A stretch of 64,000 nt of DNA. Origin: Paracorniculantispora psalliotae. Taxonomy: Eukaryota > Ascomycota > Sordariomycetes > Hypocreales > Cordycipitaceae. Under the pieces are notes generated by a model, which was not told the origin of the DNA, searched no databases, and saw only the letters and a program-made list of their open reading frames with translations. Numbering within the stretch: the stretch's first letter is position 1; the number at the start of each line of letters is the position of its first letter. The DNA is taken from positions 1,116,677 through 1,180,676 of the forward strand of contig PHFE01000029.1 of assembly GCA_002796755.1 (NCBI GenBank). Direction: 5' to 3'. Of the stretch, positions 54,901-64,000 are shown piece by piece. The position numbers were made by a program, and so were the translations under genes.

Positions 54901-55573
54901 CACTAGGCTTAAACGGCGCAATTGGAGCGGCTGCTGGTTTGTTGAAGGCGGCAATGCGGTCTTTGAAAGAGTTGCTTGATGGTTTTTCAACGACTGGGGG
55001 AGGGCCAGAAGGCTTCGGTTTCGGGGCCGGGGCCGGGGCCGGGGCCGCAGCGGCGGTTGGGGTCTCGCGCGGAGCAGGCTTGGGAGGCTGCTCGATATTT
55101 GTCGCTGTCGCCTTGGGAGGTGGCGCGGCCACTGGGGTAGGAACAGGTACGGCGGCGCGGGCGGGCGGTGATCTCGGTTCGGACGCCTTGGGCTCTTCAA
55201 CCTCTGGCTCGGACTCGGGCTCCGGCTCATCCTTGGGCATAGTCGGAGCTACTGCTGGTGTAGGCTGGGAGGCAACAGGGACTGGCGCAGGCTGTTCGGG
55301 CTCGGGCTCTGGTTGCTGGGTTGGAGCGTCCTCGGCCTTTTTGGTTCGAGTCCGCGTCGGGCGGGGAGGCGGCGTCGGTTCAAACTTTTCGACAAAGTTG
55401 CGAGGAAATATACCTTCCTTCTTTACCCCAGCGTCATCTGTATATTCGCCACCGTACCACTCGGCATCCTCCTCGTCGGTGACAGTTATGACCTGACCCG
55501 AGGGGAAGTTGAGGTCATCCTCGTGCGGCGAGGCGTAATCGTACAAAGCTTTCACTCGGAACGGAGCGGCCAT
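51952..55573 (-). CDS. SH3-domain actin regulator, Mti1/Bbc1-like
   Basis: Two exons, 55573-53668 and 53618-51952, give 1190 residues. The 49-nt intron has a GTGAGC donor and a TTTTAG acceptor. The start at 55573 gives MAAPFRVKALYDYASPHEDD, so the SH3 domain begins directly (residues about 3-66, with ALYDY, EWYGGEY and FPRNFVE). A very long Pro/Glu/Ala-rich disordered region with many polyproline SH3-binding stretches follows. The C-terminal conserved domain (about 970-1190) runs from AIQSGWWKQANQLPPVLQG to KVWRVVARNWVGWN. Fungal Bbc1/Mti1 binds type I myosin and Las17/WASP at actin patches and restrains actin assembly during endocytosis. An upstream in-frame Met at 55594 is less likely. It converges on GCP4. 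Confidence 0.9.
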
Positions 55574-56829
55574 GATGAATGTCTCACAGGACACAGAGGC
55601 CTGTCCTCCAGCTGCACGAAAGGCAGGTCAGTTGAGATGTTTGTTGGCTTGTCCTAGGGGTTGAGTCGGGAGAGGTGGGGCAAGGCTGCTAGGAGCGGGC
55701 AAGCTGGCGCGGCCGGGATGATAGGACGAGGTAGAGATGTAGGTGAATGGTTGGCGCGAGGAGATGTCTGCGGCAAGAGGCGATTGCGGAAGAGCCACAG
55801 GCAGCTTGATGCAGGGCCAAGGGTGGGATAGGACAGGACGCGGACGACGGCGATGGCCAAGATGAGGAGGCCCAGCCAGTTGCGGGAGCTTGTTGTGGAT
55901 GTGGAGGCGGCGACGTCAGCGAGGGAAGGCGGTGATGCCTCAGCCACTGAAGCTTGAGGCGGCCCCACGCTGCGCCACGCTGTCCATGGTGCAGCATTCA
56001 AGCTGCAGCTATCGCCCGCTCTTCTTAATTAGGCTCGGCGCCGGGCTGGGGTTGCCTGACGGAAAGGCGTTCCAGGCAGCAGAGAGCCCAGAATGTTCTG
56101 AAATGCACCTAAAAGGGTCTGAAACGACTGCAGAATCATGCAGGGCCATCTGCAACCAAAATCGGGCGGTCTGTTCCACATGACGACTCTGTGGCGGTGC
56201 TGTCGATTGTGCCTCCTAACCTGTACCGTGATCATCAATTTTACAGACCAAACTGAGCGATTAATAACGCGCATGACACTGCTAAGAGACAAGAGCAAAG
56301 TAGTTTCGAAATTCTGTGCTGCAGTGGCGTACATCTCAACATTGATTCTAGGTGGTTTTGGGTTAGCCAGAGCTGGATGATGTCCATATTCAGACCACGA
56401 AGCGGAGAATTCATGCAAATTTGAGACAATCTTTAAAATGCGGGTAACACCGAATCTTCATCAGTTTTACGCTGATCTAAATACATTTTAGTCGGCCAAT
56501 ACCTTTCTCAATTCCAAAAAAAAAAAAAAAGGACATGGCTATAATCGCTCTCCAAATCCTCATCTGGCTCACATCCCCGCTCGTTGTAAACGTGGACCCG
56601 ACTATCAACTACACCTATCGTGTAGAAGCGCATTGGCCGCAGTGTATGTGATGAATTGCTCTCTTAGCAGCTTGGTTCGCTACAGGCCGGATTATCACAA
56701 GCAATAAACACGAAAGGTTGGTTCAAAAGAAGTGGTATTATGTAGTCGCTACCATCGATTCTTATCTATATACTCAAAAATGTACAATTTTTTCTTTTCT
56801 ATTTTTTTTTTGTTGCGGTCGTTTTGCAT
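55574..56829. other. Intergenic region upstream of Mti1/Bbc1
   Basis: No gene firmly supported. A 115-codon minus-strand frame (55654-56001) is proline-rich, has one hydrophobic stretch and may just be leader sequence. A run of about 14 A lies at 56517-56530. The right end is the 3' region of the aspartic protease gene. Confidence 0.5.
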
Positions 56830-58068
56830 TTAAGCACCCTCGGCCCAGCCAAGCTGGTTCTTACCGTCGTCGTAGACAACGAAACCGGTCTTCATGGCAA
56901 CGTCACCGAAGATGGAGATGTCACCGCCAATACCGCCAATGCCACCGACGCAGTAGCCTTGGCTGGCGGGAGCGAAGTTGATGCTCTCGCTGTGGACAGT
57001 GATGCGGCCCTCGCCAACACCAAAGGAGAAAGTAGGAAGGTTCTCGTTGCAGTCAAAAGCCCACAGCCACTGCTCATCAGCGACCTGCTGCTCCTGAGCG
57101 GACTGGACGTTGCTCCAGTAGTCGGACGCGACGTCATGGGGAACGTAGAGGAGGGAAGTACCAGTATCGGCGGTACCAACGATGACACGGTCGTTGAGCT
57201 CGCCGTCGGCGACGGCGTAACCGCTGGCGTTGAACAGACGGTGGCCGAGGGTGTCCGTGAAGGCGTTGGTGTAGTAAATGTCACCGGTGTACTGGGACTT
57301 GTCGATGTAACCGAAGTTGTAAGAGCCAACCTCCTGGTGCTTCAGACGAGCAGTGAAGAGAGGCTGAGACAGTCTGCTCTTGATGCTGGAGAACCAGGTC
57401 TTCTGCTTCTGGGGAGAGACAGTGTTGCCCTTGTCGTTGGCAAGGCCGAGCAGACCGGAGCTGCCGGAATCCTTGGTGAACTGGCTAGAGACGTCCGTGG
57501 CGGACTCGACACCCATACCGGAAACACTGGCGCTTCCGATCTTGACAATATCCGAGTAGACAATACCCTTGCTGGTGCTGTTGTCACCATAGCCGATTCC
57601 CCACTTGTAACCGTTCAGGAGCTTGGAGGAAGTGGAAGAGGCAGGCTTGTAAAGAGTCTGGCCGTTGACCTCAGATTTCTTGGTATCGGTGCTGAACACC
57701 CACAAATCACTGGAGCCAGTGTCGAAGTCAAGCATGACCTTCTGGGCAGGAGTGCCAATGTTGACTTCGCAGAGGTAAGAAGTGTCAACACCGTTTTGGC
57801 CGTGGGGGTTGGCTCCAATGGTGACATTCTCGCCACGCTGGTTCAGAACACCAGCCTCGAGACGGGCAACGAGATCAGCCTCAATGGCCGCGATCTTCTC
57901 GGGGGCAGCGAACTTGCGGAGAGCGTTGTGAGCGTCGGCAATAGGGTGACGAGGGGTAGGGTTCTTGTGCGCAGGAACACTGAACTTCAGGCCAGTGTCC
58001 TCAGCAGGGGCGGCGAGGGCAGTGCCAGCGGCAGCGGCCAAGGCGACAAAAGTACCGGCGGTCTTCAT
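56830..58068 (-). CDS. Secreted aspartic protease (pepsin family A1, penicillopepsin-like)
   Basis: A single exon of 412 residues. Residues 1-20 (MKTAGTFVALAAAAGTALAA) form a signal peptide, followed by a propeptide to about residue 90. The mature enzyme has both catalytic aspartates: Asp116 in DFDTGSSDLWVF and Asp301 in GTADTGTSLLYVP. The flap tyrosine lies in WGIGYGDNSTSKG. A cysteine pair near the end (AFDCNEN and QGYCVGG) forms the usual disulfide, and FGDVAMKTGFVVYDDG is the C-terminal signature. It is an acid endopeptidase secreted for nutrition or interaction with a host or prey. The longer frame from 58143 adds an unlikely Ser-rich extension before the signal peptide, so I chose 58068. 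Confidence 0.95.
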   Translation of the reverse strand: MKTAGTFVALAAAAGTALAAPAEDTGLKFSVPAHKNPTPRHPIADAHNALRKFAAPEKIAAIEADLVARLEAGVLNQRGENVTIGANPHGQNGVDTSYLCEVNIGTPAQKVMLDFDTGSSDLWVFSTDTKKSEVNGQTLYKPASSTSSKLLNGYKWGIGYGDNSTSKGIVYSDIVKIGSASVSGMGVESATDVSSQFTKDSGSSGLLGLANDKGNTVSPQKQKTWFSSIKSRLSQPLFTARLKHQEVGSYNFGYIDKSQYTGDIYYTNAFTDTLGHRLFNASGYAVADGELNDRVIVGTADTGTSLLYVPHDVASDYWSNVQSAQEQQVADEQWLWAFDCNENLPTFSFGVGEGRITVHSESINFAPASQGYCVGGIGGIGGDISIFGDVAMKTGFVVYDDGKNQLGWAEGA

Positions 58069-59723
58069 GGTGAATAAGAGGAGACTTGGAAAGGAGGAGG
58101 TAGGAGAGAAAGATGAGAAGGCTGATGAGGATGGAGATGCCAAGTGCCAAGAAGCGGGAGATCTCTGTCTATTTGTAGCTTACTATGAGTTGTGGTACTT
58201 GGCATCTCGGCTGAAGCTACCGGCGTAGTATCGCAAGCATGATACCAATGTATCTTGGTACCGGCGTAAACTCCTGTCCCAATGTACAGCTAGACGGCAC
58301 TGGACTAGCCTACCACGGCAGTTCACGATCATTTGGGTAGGTGAGTCGAATGATCGGCATGCGGACGTGCGGTATCGGTAAAAGGGGGGAGATAAATGGG
58401 CAATCTTCTTCTGGAAGGTCGGTTAAACACACTGAGATTCCTGTGTAGACAAGCATCATGAGCACCAGCCGTCACCCCGCAGTGGGACGTCGCTCGATGC
58501 CGGGCGGTGATTTTGACTTGTTCGACAGGTGGCTCGGTGGCCGGATCCTAGGCAACTTCTCCATTGAGATAACACGGGGGGACGAGTAGAGAAGAGCAGG
58601 CGGGCTTCTCGGTGGGAATCCCCCACAAGTGTTGGTGCGCTGCCGTAGCCCGAACTAGTAGGAGGCCTGGTTGTAGCAAATAAGCTGCTCCGTCGCGTCG
58701 CCCGTGAGTGGCTGGCCCGGCGCTTGGGTACCGAACCAGCTGCCAATTCGGGCAATAGCGTCATACGGTGTTCAGGCCTCGCCAACAGCCCTTGGGCAAA
58801 TCGTATTTGCTGTAGACTGGCCACGCTGACTCGATTCTGGACAAAGGGGCATTGTGACGCACTGATGGGTGGATTTGCGCAACTCTGGTGCACCCCGCGG
58901 GACCACGCAAAAACGGGTAGGAGCTTGTTAGTTTCGGCATCCAGCTTGCTTCAGCAATCGGCGCATTGACAAAGTAGGAAAGTGAAGGTTTTTGGTAATC
59001 GTCACCTGGTGAGAGTCTCCTTGCCGATGAACCGAGGGGCTGAGGCCGTAGTTAGTGTCGACCGACGGCCTCTGTTCCGTGCCAAGCTTCGAGGTAGCAG
59101 TCCGACGCTGCTAGTTGCTGTGCGGTTGAGCCTCAGCGTAGTACTTCTACAGGGCGTTGCAGGCATCGCATGGATAACTAGATGATGATATGCCGTCGGT
59201 ACGACGTCCTGCGCCACCCAACGCCGATCATTATCGATTGCTATTATTCAGACTACTACCTTATTGCCGTCGCCATCGTTGGTGACGAAGCCATTTCGAC
59301 GAATTCATTTTCTTTACATAATAATGCACCGATGGCCCCGTTGACGGAAAATGCGTTAGCTGTCTTTCCCCGAAGCACATGCGTATTATTGTTTCCTTGG
59401 TTCTCCAGATGTCTTCGGCTTCTTCTCCCACCCTTAAGCAGGATATAGCGTCGCCCCTCGCTCACCTGCTAAATAGCGGTTGCGCATTTTGGCCACCTCG
59501 ATCCACGTATTTTATGAATATATTTCTATCATATAAATTGAAAGAAGACATCCCAGTAGAAGAGTCAAGACAAAGAAGGCCTCTAATTGGATGAGGAAGT
59601 CTGGGCCTTATTAACTGTCGGACAGCGGGGGTGGCGTTGCTGCCTGGCCACAACTCCCTCCCATTGAAAGGAAAAACCTCGCGATCTCAATAATTGCCAG
59701 CCAAATTATCGCCGCTGTAAGAC
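58069..59723. other. Intergenic region, divergent promoters of the protease gene and the next gene
   Basis: A 1.65-kb spacer between two divergently transcribed genes. No gene supported; frames of up to 145 codons overlap on opposite strands without domain features. The protease promoter is expected in the left 500 bases. Confidence 0.5.
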
Positions 59724-60392
59724 ATGAGCGCCTCGGCTGAAAATACCACCTACCCAACGGCCAAGGAGATACCAGCCAAGACGAACAGCCATATCTGGCG
59801 CCTGACGTGGCTTTGGAGACAACCCCTCGAAACTGCGATAACCGTACTCGACGATGCGACAGACCCCTTGGGTCCATCGCGGCCGTACTATCAGCAGGTC
59901 GAAAGCGGCAGCAATACAAGGGTCAGCGACAGTGACGGTGACGGCGGCAGCGGCTTTCAGCTTCACGAAATCTCGCAAGAGCCAGCAACCAATCCGCCAG
60001 TCTCGTCCATCACCGTAGACTGTGAAGAATGGGATGCCTGGCACAGCTTAACGATGCTATATTGCAATGACCCTGAGGAGGAGCTTGTGTACGATGACGA
60101 GAACTACCCGCCTCCGAGCGCTGAGCTTCTGGTCACCGCTTCGGGCGAGAGGGGCTACGTTACAATCCACGATTATATTACTCAAGTATGGCCGTGGATA
60201 TTTGAACATCGACACATGATTCTCAAGTCTCTCGACCCCGACTCATTCGAAGAGGCAATGAGAACCGACTGGGTGATTGTTCCCTGGTTTGTCGGTACTA
60301 TAATTCTGACCGAGAAAGAAAATTGGCCGATTTACCAAAAGAATTCAGCTGAGAGAATACTGAAGGAGAGGGGTGACGGGAAGAATCTGTAG
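59724..60392 (+). CDS. Hypothetical protein, 222 aa
   Basis: A single exon. No signal peptide or membrane helix. The first 100 residues are polar (Ser/Asp/Gly-rich around VSDSDGDGGSGF). A more ordered part from about residue 95 includes ITVDCEEWDAWHSLTMLYCND and YVTIHDYITQVWPWIFEHRHMILKSLDP. The aromatic-rich helices look like a real fold, but I recognise no family. Support comes from length, sustained protein-like composition and the absence of a better frame. It is acidic overall and probably cytosolic or nuclear. Confidence 0.55.
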   Translation: MSASAENTTYPTAKEIPAKTNSHIWRLTWLWRQPLETAITVLDDATDPLGPSRPYYQQVESGSNTRVSDSDGDGGSGFQLHEISQEPATNPPVSSITVDCEEWDAWHSLTMLYCNDPEEELVYDDENYPPPSAELLVTASGERGYVTIHDYITQVWPWIFEHRHMILKSLDPDSFEEAMRTDWVIVPWFVGTIILTEKENWPIYQKNSAERILKERGDGKNL

Positions 60393-61112
60393 CGGGTGAC
60401 TGCTAATTGAAAGAAGACTATTCGCGTGAGTTGCGCTGTAGAGCGCCATGATGCTGTCGATCGACATCTGCTGTATTCAAGCACTTCTGACGACATAATA
60501 GATGAAGAAAGTTTGGCGTCGCAGCCCCTTTAACGATCGGGCGATGCGGGGTGGCGCTGCCCCTCACAGGGACACGGCTGGAAAGCCATTTCCGAAGCGA
60601 CAGAAATAGAGCCTCATTCTTGGCACCACAAAATTCGCTACCAACATTCGTGTTCTTCTTTATCATTCCCGACATTCCTTTTATCAAGCCAATCCAACTC
60701 CCAAAGCAGCAGCTCAATCCCAAGAATTGAGGGACAATTCTCAGGGGGGGGATCCGGGCTGTCGCACAAGGTAGCCGGCAGGGTATCAGTGGTGATTAGC
60801 TGATTACTTTAGCCGACACACCTTATAAGAACACAAGCACCCTTGCGGTTGTACCAATGAGATTTCATCTTTTGGTAGATCTACCTTTATCGGGCCTGCG
60901 TAGGACCTTGAATCACAAATCAAACTACGCAGTTATTAGTGCGAATACCCGCTATGCTACCAAGGTGCGGGCGGGCGACGGCGTGCGCTGTCACTGTCGC
61001 ATCCGCGGGTTCCCCGTGCTCCCCGGTCTCACGGCCAATTCATATGTATAGAGCACTTGCGGCATTTCATCGCCAGAGTGCTCCTCAACAAACTCAGAAG
61101 ACGTATTCCAGA
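60393..61112. other. Intergenic region upstream of the FAD oxidase gene
   Basis: No gene supported. The reading frame of the FAD oxidase stays open upstream to 60939, with an alternative Met at 61044, but that sequence does not look like family N-termini. Confidence 0.5.
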
Positions 61113-62553
61113 ATGGCAGAGTTATTTGTTTCCCTCGGCGCCAAGGGCGTCCGCCTTGTTGCGCCCGCCGACGCAAGCTTCAGCGAGCTGTGTAATAGCT
61201 ACACCGGTGTCAAGGAGAGCGCCAACCCCAGCGCCGTGGCCTTGCCCGACTCCGCGGAGCAGGTTCAGACCATTGTCCAAGAATGCATTGCGACGGGAAA
61301 GCAGATTGCCGTGCGAGGCGGCGGCCACGACATGTACAAGCGCTATACAAAGGCCGACGCTGTCCTGATTGATTTGAGGTCACTAAAAAACGTCGTCATC
61401 GCCGCCGACAAGAAGACGGCCACTGTCGGCACCGGCCTTACCAGCGAAGAGCTCCTCGCCGAATTGGAGCCGCACGGCCTCCAGGCCGTCACTGGCACCG
61501 GAGCTACCGTTGGCTTCGCGGGATGGAGTATGGGTGGTGGCTACGGGCCTCTGGACTCGCAATATGGCATTGGTGCGCATCAGATCGTTGGCGCAAAGAT
61601 TGTAAATGGTGAGGGTAGACTTGTCGAGGCAGACGATCGTCTTCTGAAAGCTGTTCGCGGCGGTGCTGCCTTCTTTGGTATTGCTGTCGAATTGACCGTC
61701 AAGGTCTATCCGCTCGAGGGTGTAAGTCATGAATCCCATAAGCTGCAGATAGCTTAGCTTGAAGCGCCGATTGATTACTTACAATTTATGACAGATACAA
61801 TCCGGAGTCTTCCTCTTCGAATCGTCGGACCTCGAAAAGACTGCCACCACTGTGTTGACAGCATACAACGAGTTGGCCAAAAATGGCTTGCCCAGCAACC
61901 TCGCCGTCTTGCCGATCATTATGCCCTTCCCCGTCGCTGGCGTCGTTTTCGCTCTTTCCTATATTTGGAACGGCCCGGCATCAGACGAGTCGCGGGCTTG
62001 GGCCGACAAGATTGGTGCCTTCGCTCCCCGCTTGCCCGGACCTCCGATTCAGACGACTACCATGCTGAACATTCTGCGCAACCTGACCAAAATGATCCGG
62101 CAACATATTCGTGGAAATTGCCATAGTGCGTCCGTCACGCACCTCTCGGCCCAAACCATCTCTGTTCTAGCAGCACAGGCGGCGAAGATCCCTGCTGCGG
62201 GTAATGGCGGATTCTCCTTGCATATTGTGCGGAAAGACAGCCCGACGTGTGCAGACACTGCCCCATCTTCTGTCACGCCATACGGTACTCCCCATGTTTC
62301 CATTGATATTCTTGGAATCGTGGATATTTCTGGCTCAAATGAAATCGAGCAGGCCATGGTTGACTGGGCACAAGAAGCTAGAAATGAGCTTGCCAAGGTA
62401 GATGCCGCCGCCAGCTTCACATACCTGCCGTTTACCCACCCCGATCATCTCAGTCTTGAAGGGATATATGGCGAAAATTTGGAATTTATGCGCCAGATTA
62501 AGAAGGAGCAAGACCCGAACAATGTTTTTAACAATGGACTGGTTCGTCTATAA
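61113..62553 (+). CDS. FAD-linked oxidoreductase (berberine-bridge-enzyme-like)
   Basis: Two exons, 61113-61721 and 61795-62553, give 455 residues. The 73-nt intron has a GTAAGT donor and an ACAG acceptor. The PCMH-type FAD domain shows NPSAVALPDSAEQVQTIVQEC, the VRGGGHDMYKR loop with the likely FAD-attaching His, and AVTGTGATVGFAGWSMGGGYGPL. The C-terminal BBE-type ending is LEFMRQIKKEQDPNNVFNNGL, with the usual YGENLEFM-like tyrosine segment before it. Family members oxidise sugars, alkaloids or other secondary substrates. No signal peptide is seen from this start, so it would be intracellular. An upstream in-frame Met (61044) would add 23 residues. The Cys used for bicovalent FAD in many relatives is not present at the expected place. 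Confidence 0.9.
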
Positions 62554-63172
62554 TTCGGCATCGCATTGCTGCCCTCCGTGCCAATCAAGGGTAGATCCAA
62601 AAAGGTATTATAATACTACGTATACTCAGAAAACAAACTTCTTTGATTGACAACTCACTTTCACTTATGCAATTCAAGCCCCCGTTCCGAATAGCTTTGC
62701 TGACCGGCCGCTATCCTCAGTTCTGCCTCGCTGCATGGCGATGGAGCCGCGCAATTTAGTATCAATTGGCAGCGCAGCTATTTCAGCTCTTTAATTGCAA
62801 TATATTTTCAATGCAGCAACAATATATTTCAAAGCATATTTTAATGGCCTATATGCGGACTAGACCAGTCCAGGCCCAATGCGACCGTTGGCAGAGGTAT
62901 TGCCTCGCGCTATAACACCTTCATATGCCCCGCCAGTGCATGCATGGCGTGCATTAGTCTACTGCAAGCGATCCTTTACGAGTTAAACAAGTGAGCAATA
63001 CACCAGATGAAAAATCGAATCGCATGCAAGAATCGTAAGATAATAATAGCAAAACTAAACTAAGCAGATCTGCCATGAGCGGACACGATTTGATGAGCGG
63101 CTCGGTACGCCGTAGTCCGCCAAGTCAGAAAGAACTATGAATACGGAAGGATTGGAGCATCCGACGCGACGT
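62554..63172. other. Intergenic region between convergent genes
   Basis: Nothing recognisable. AT-rich around 62770-62850, consistent with 3' regions of the two convergent flanking genes. Confidence 0.5.
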
Positions 63173-63777
63173 TTAAGGCTCGAAAACGTAAGCAGCAACG
63201 CCCTCGTAGCTGTAACCTAGCTTGCGGACCGCATTTTCCATTTCGGCAGAGTTGACAGTATAGAAATGGTCCCTCGCCCCACCACTGTAGGCACGGTAGA
63301 AAGGGACTGTATCAGCTCTGTTGTCCTGTGTGTAAACATAGCCAGTGATTCCCTCGTCGGTGTATCCAAGACGCTGGACGGCGTTGTCGCGCTCAGACGC
63401 AGAGGTCGTGTAAAAGTGGTCAGACGCGCTGGGCGAATACGTCCGGTACAGAGGAACACTCTGTTCGACCTTGCGGGAGTAGATGCGAGCAGCGATTCCT
63501 TCGGCTGTGTATCCAAGGTTATTCACGGCATTGTTATATTCGTTATAATCAGTGGTGTAGAAATGGTCTCGGGCGTTGCCGCTATAAGCACGCCACAGCT
63601 CAGTGATTGTCTTGGCATTTGCCTCCTGTTATCGAGGTTAGCACGTGAAAGAACTCATCTCTATTCTTTATTGCAGGAATTGAAATGAGATAAATAATTG
63701 CAGATTATCCATACCGCTGAAGCCGGGACGGCTGAGACAGAAGCGCAAAGTGCGGCGAGGATAGTAAAGAAGCGCAT
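63173..63777 (-). CDS. Secreted DUF5648-like three-repeat protein
   Basis: Two exons, 63777-63715 and 63625-63173, give 171 residues. The 89-nt intron has a GTATGG donor, a GCTAACC branch point and an ACAG acceptor. Residues 1-17 (MRFFTILAALCASVSAV) form a signal peptide. The rest is three repeats of about 48 residues with the pattern [WP]xxRxYS-x4-DHFYTT-x12-LGYxxEG: LWRAYSGNARDHFYTT, LYRTYSPSASDHFYTT and FYRAYSGGARDHFYTV. This matches the small fungal and bacterial domain DUF5648, often attached to hydrolases or peptidases as a probable binding module. Here it stands alone. The phase-0 intron separates the signal peptide from the repeats. A TATA-like element lies about 90 nt upstream. Confidence 0.85.
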
Positions 63778-63864
63778 CGCGGTTAGAATTGAGATTAAAG
63801 CAGAGATTAAGGTAGATTGCAGATTATGATGATCGTAAACCAAAATAAAGAAGATTAGCGATGC

Positions 63865-63872
63865 TATTTATA
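63865..63872 (-). promoter_or_regulatory. TATA-like box of the DUF5648-like gene
   Basis: On the minus strand the sequence reads TATAAATA, 88 nt before the start codon at 63777. Inferred from sequence and position only. Confidence 0.45.
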
Positions 63873-64000
63873 TTTAGAGATTCTGCGCTCGGAGCATTGA
63901 CGTCTTCTTCTGCTACGTTACCGAAGAGTCTAGCTGTAGCGCCTCATGTGTCACCGCATGAGTATTCTTTACTAATTCTGGCTGCATCCAGCATTTCTCT

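Noticed and set aside
53646..54979. Plus-strand frames of 243 and 302 codons over the Mti1/Bbc1 gene
   Set aside because: They mirror the Pro/Glu/Ala-rich disordered region of the real gene; the low-complexity translation has no domain.
56824..58077. 417-codon plus-strand frame over the aspartic protease
   Set aside because: It is exactly antisense to a gene with a signal peptide and both catalytic motifs. Its Val/Gly/Asn composition reflects codon bias of the real strand.

Overview
The window looks like chromosomal DNA of a filamentous ascomycete, most likely a sordariomycete and plausibly Hypocreales. Genes lie on both strands at roughly 2-3 kb spacing and are interrupted by short introns, mostly 48-150 nt, with GTAAGT-like donors and CTAAC-type branch points. 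The gene families are typically fungal: an HsbA-like secreted protein, NACHT/WD40 NLRs, Egt1, Mti1/Bbc1, an Mdl1-type ABC transporter and a DUF5648-like secreted protein. I rebuilt exon structures by hand from splice signals and reading-frame continuity. Products are assigned from remembered family motifs, not from searches.

Left part (1-16.7 kb): a decayed cysteinyl-tRNA synthetase copy, a GNAT acetyltransferase, a convergent pair of surface proteins (HsbA-like and GPI-anchored), then a 1719-aa NACHT_N-NACHT-WD40 receptor (NLR1). Its 3' end faces an eight-exon full-size MDR-type ABC transporter. A dispersed repeat of about 0.12 kb occurs twice here (287-415 and 6393-6504).

Middle (16.7-30.8 kb): a gene-poor stretch with a 74-base assembly gap beside a G-run, an F-box-like gene, a second NLR (NLR2: alpha/beta-hydrolase of the SesB type, NACHT, WD40; 1568 aa), a scar where a fructosamine-kinase-like gene and an aldo-keto reductase gene have both lost their 5' ends, a small acidic secreted protein, and eIF2B-alpha.

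Right part (31-64 kb): mostly housekeeping and metabolic genes. These are Egt1 (ergothioneine biosynthesis, ten exons with two microexons), an amidase, an ACS-type MFS permease, an Mdl1-like mitochondrial ABC half-transporter, a small unknown gene, a 12-cysteine secreted protein, a spartin/senescence-domain protein, GCP4 of the gamma-tubulin complex, Mti1/Bbc1, a secreted aspartic protease, an unknown 222-aa protein, an FAD-linked oxidase and a secreted three-repeat DUF5648-like protein. A minisatellite lies at 45.86-45.97 kb.

I see no biosynthetic gene cluster, CRISPR array, rRNA or tRNA. The most interesting content is the pair of architecturally different NLRs within 18.5 kb and the gene relics left by deletions. 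I did not find a convincing new multi-gene system.
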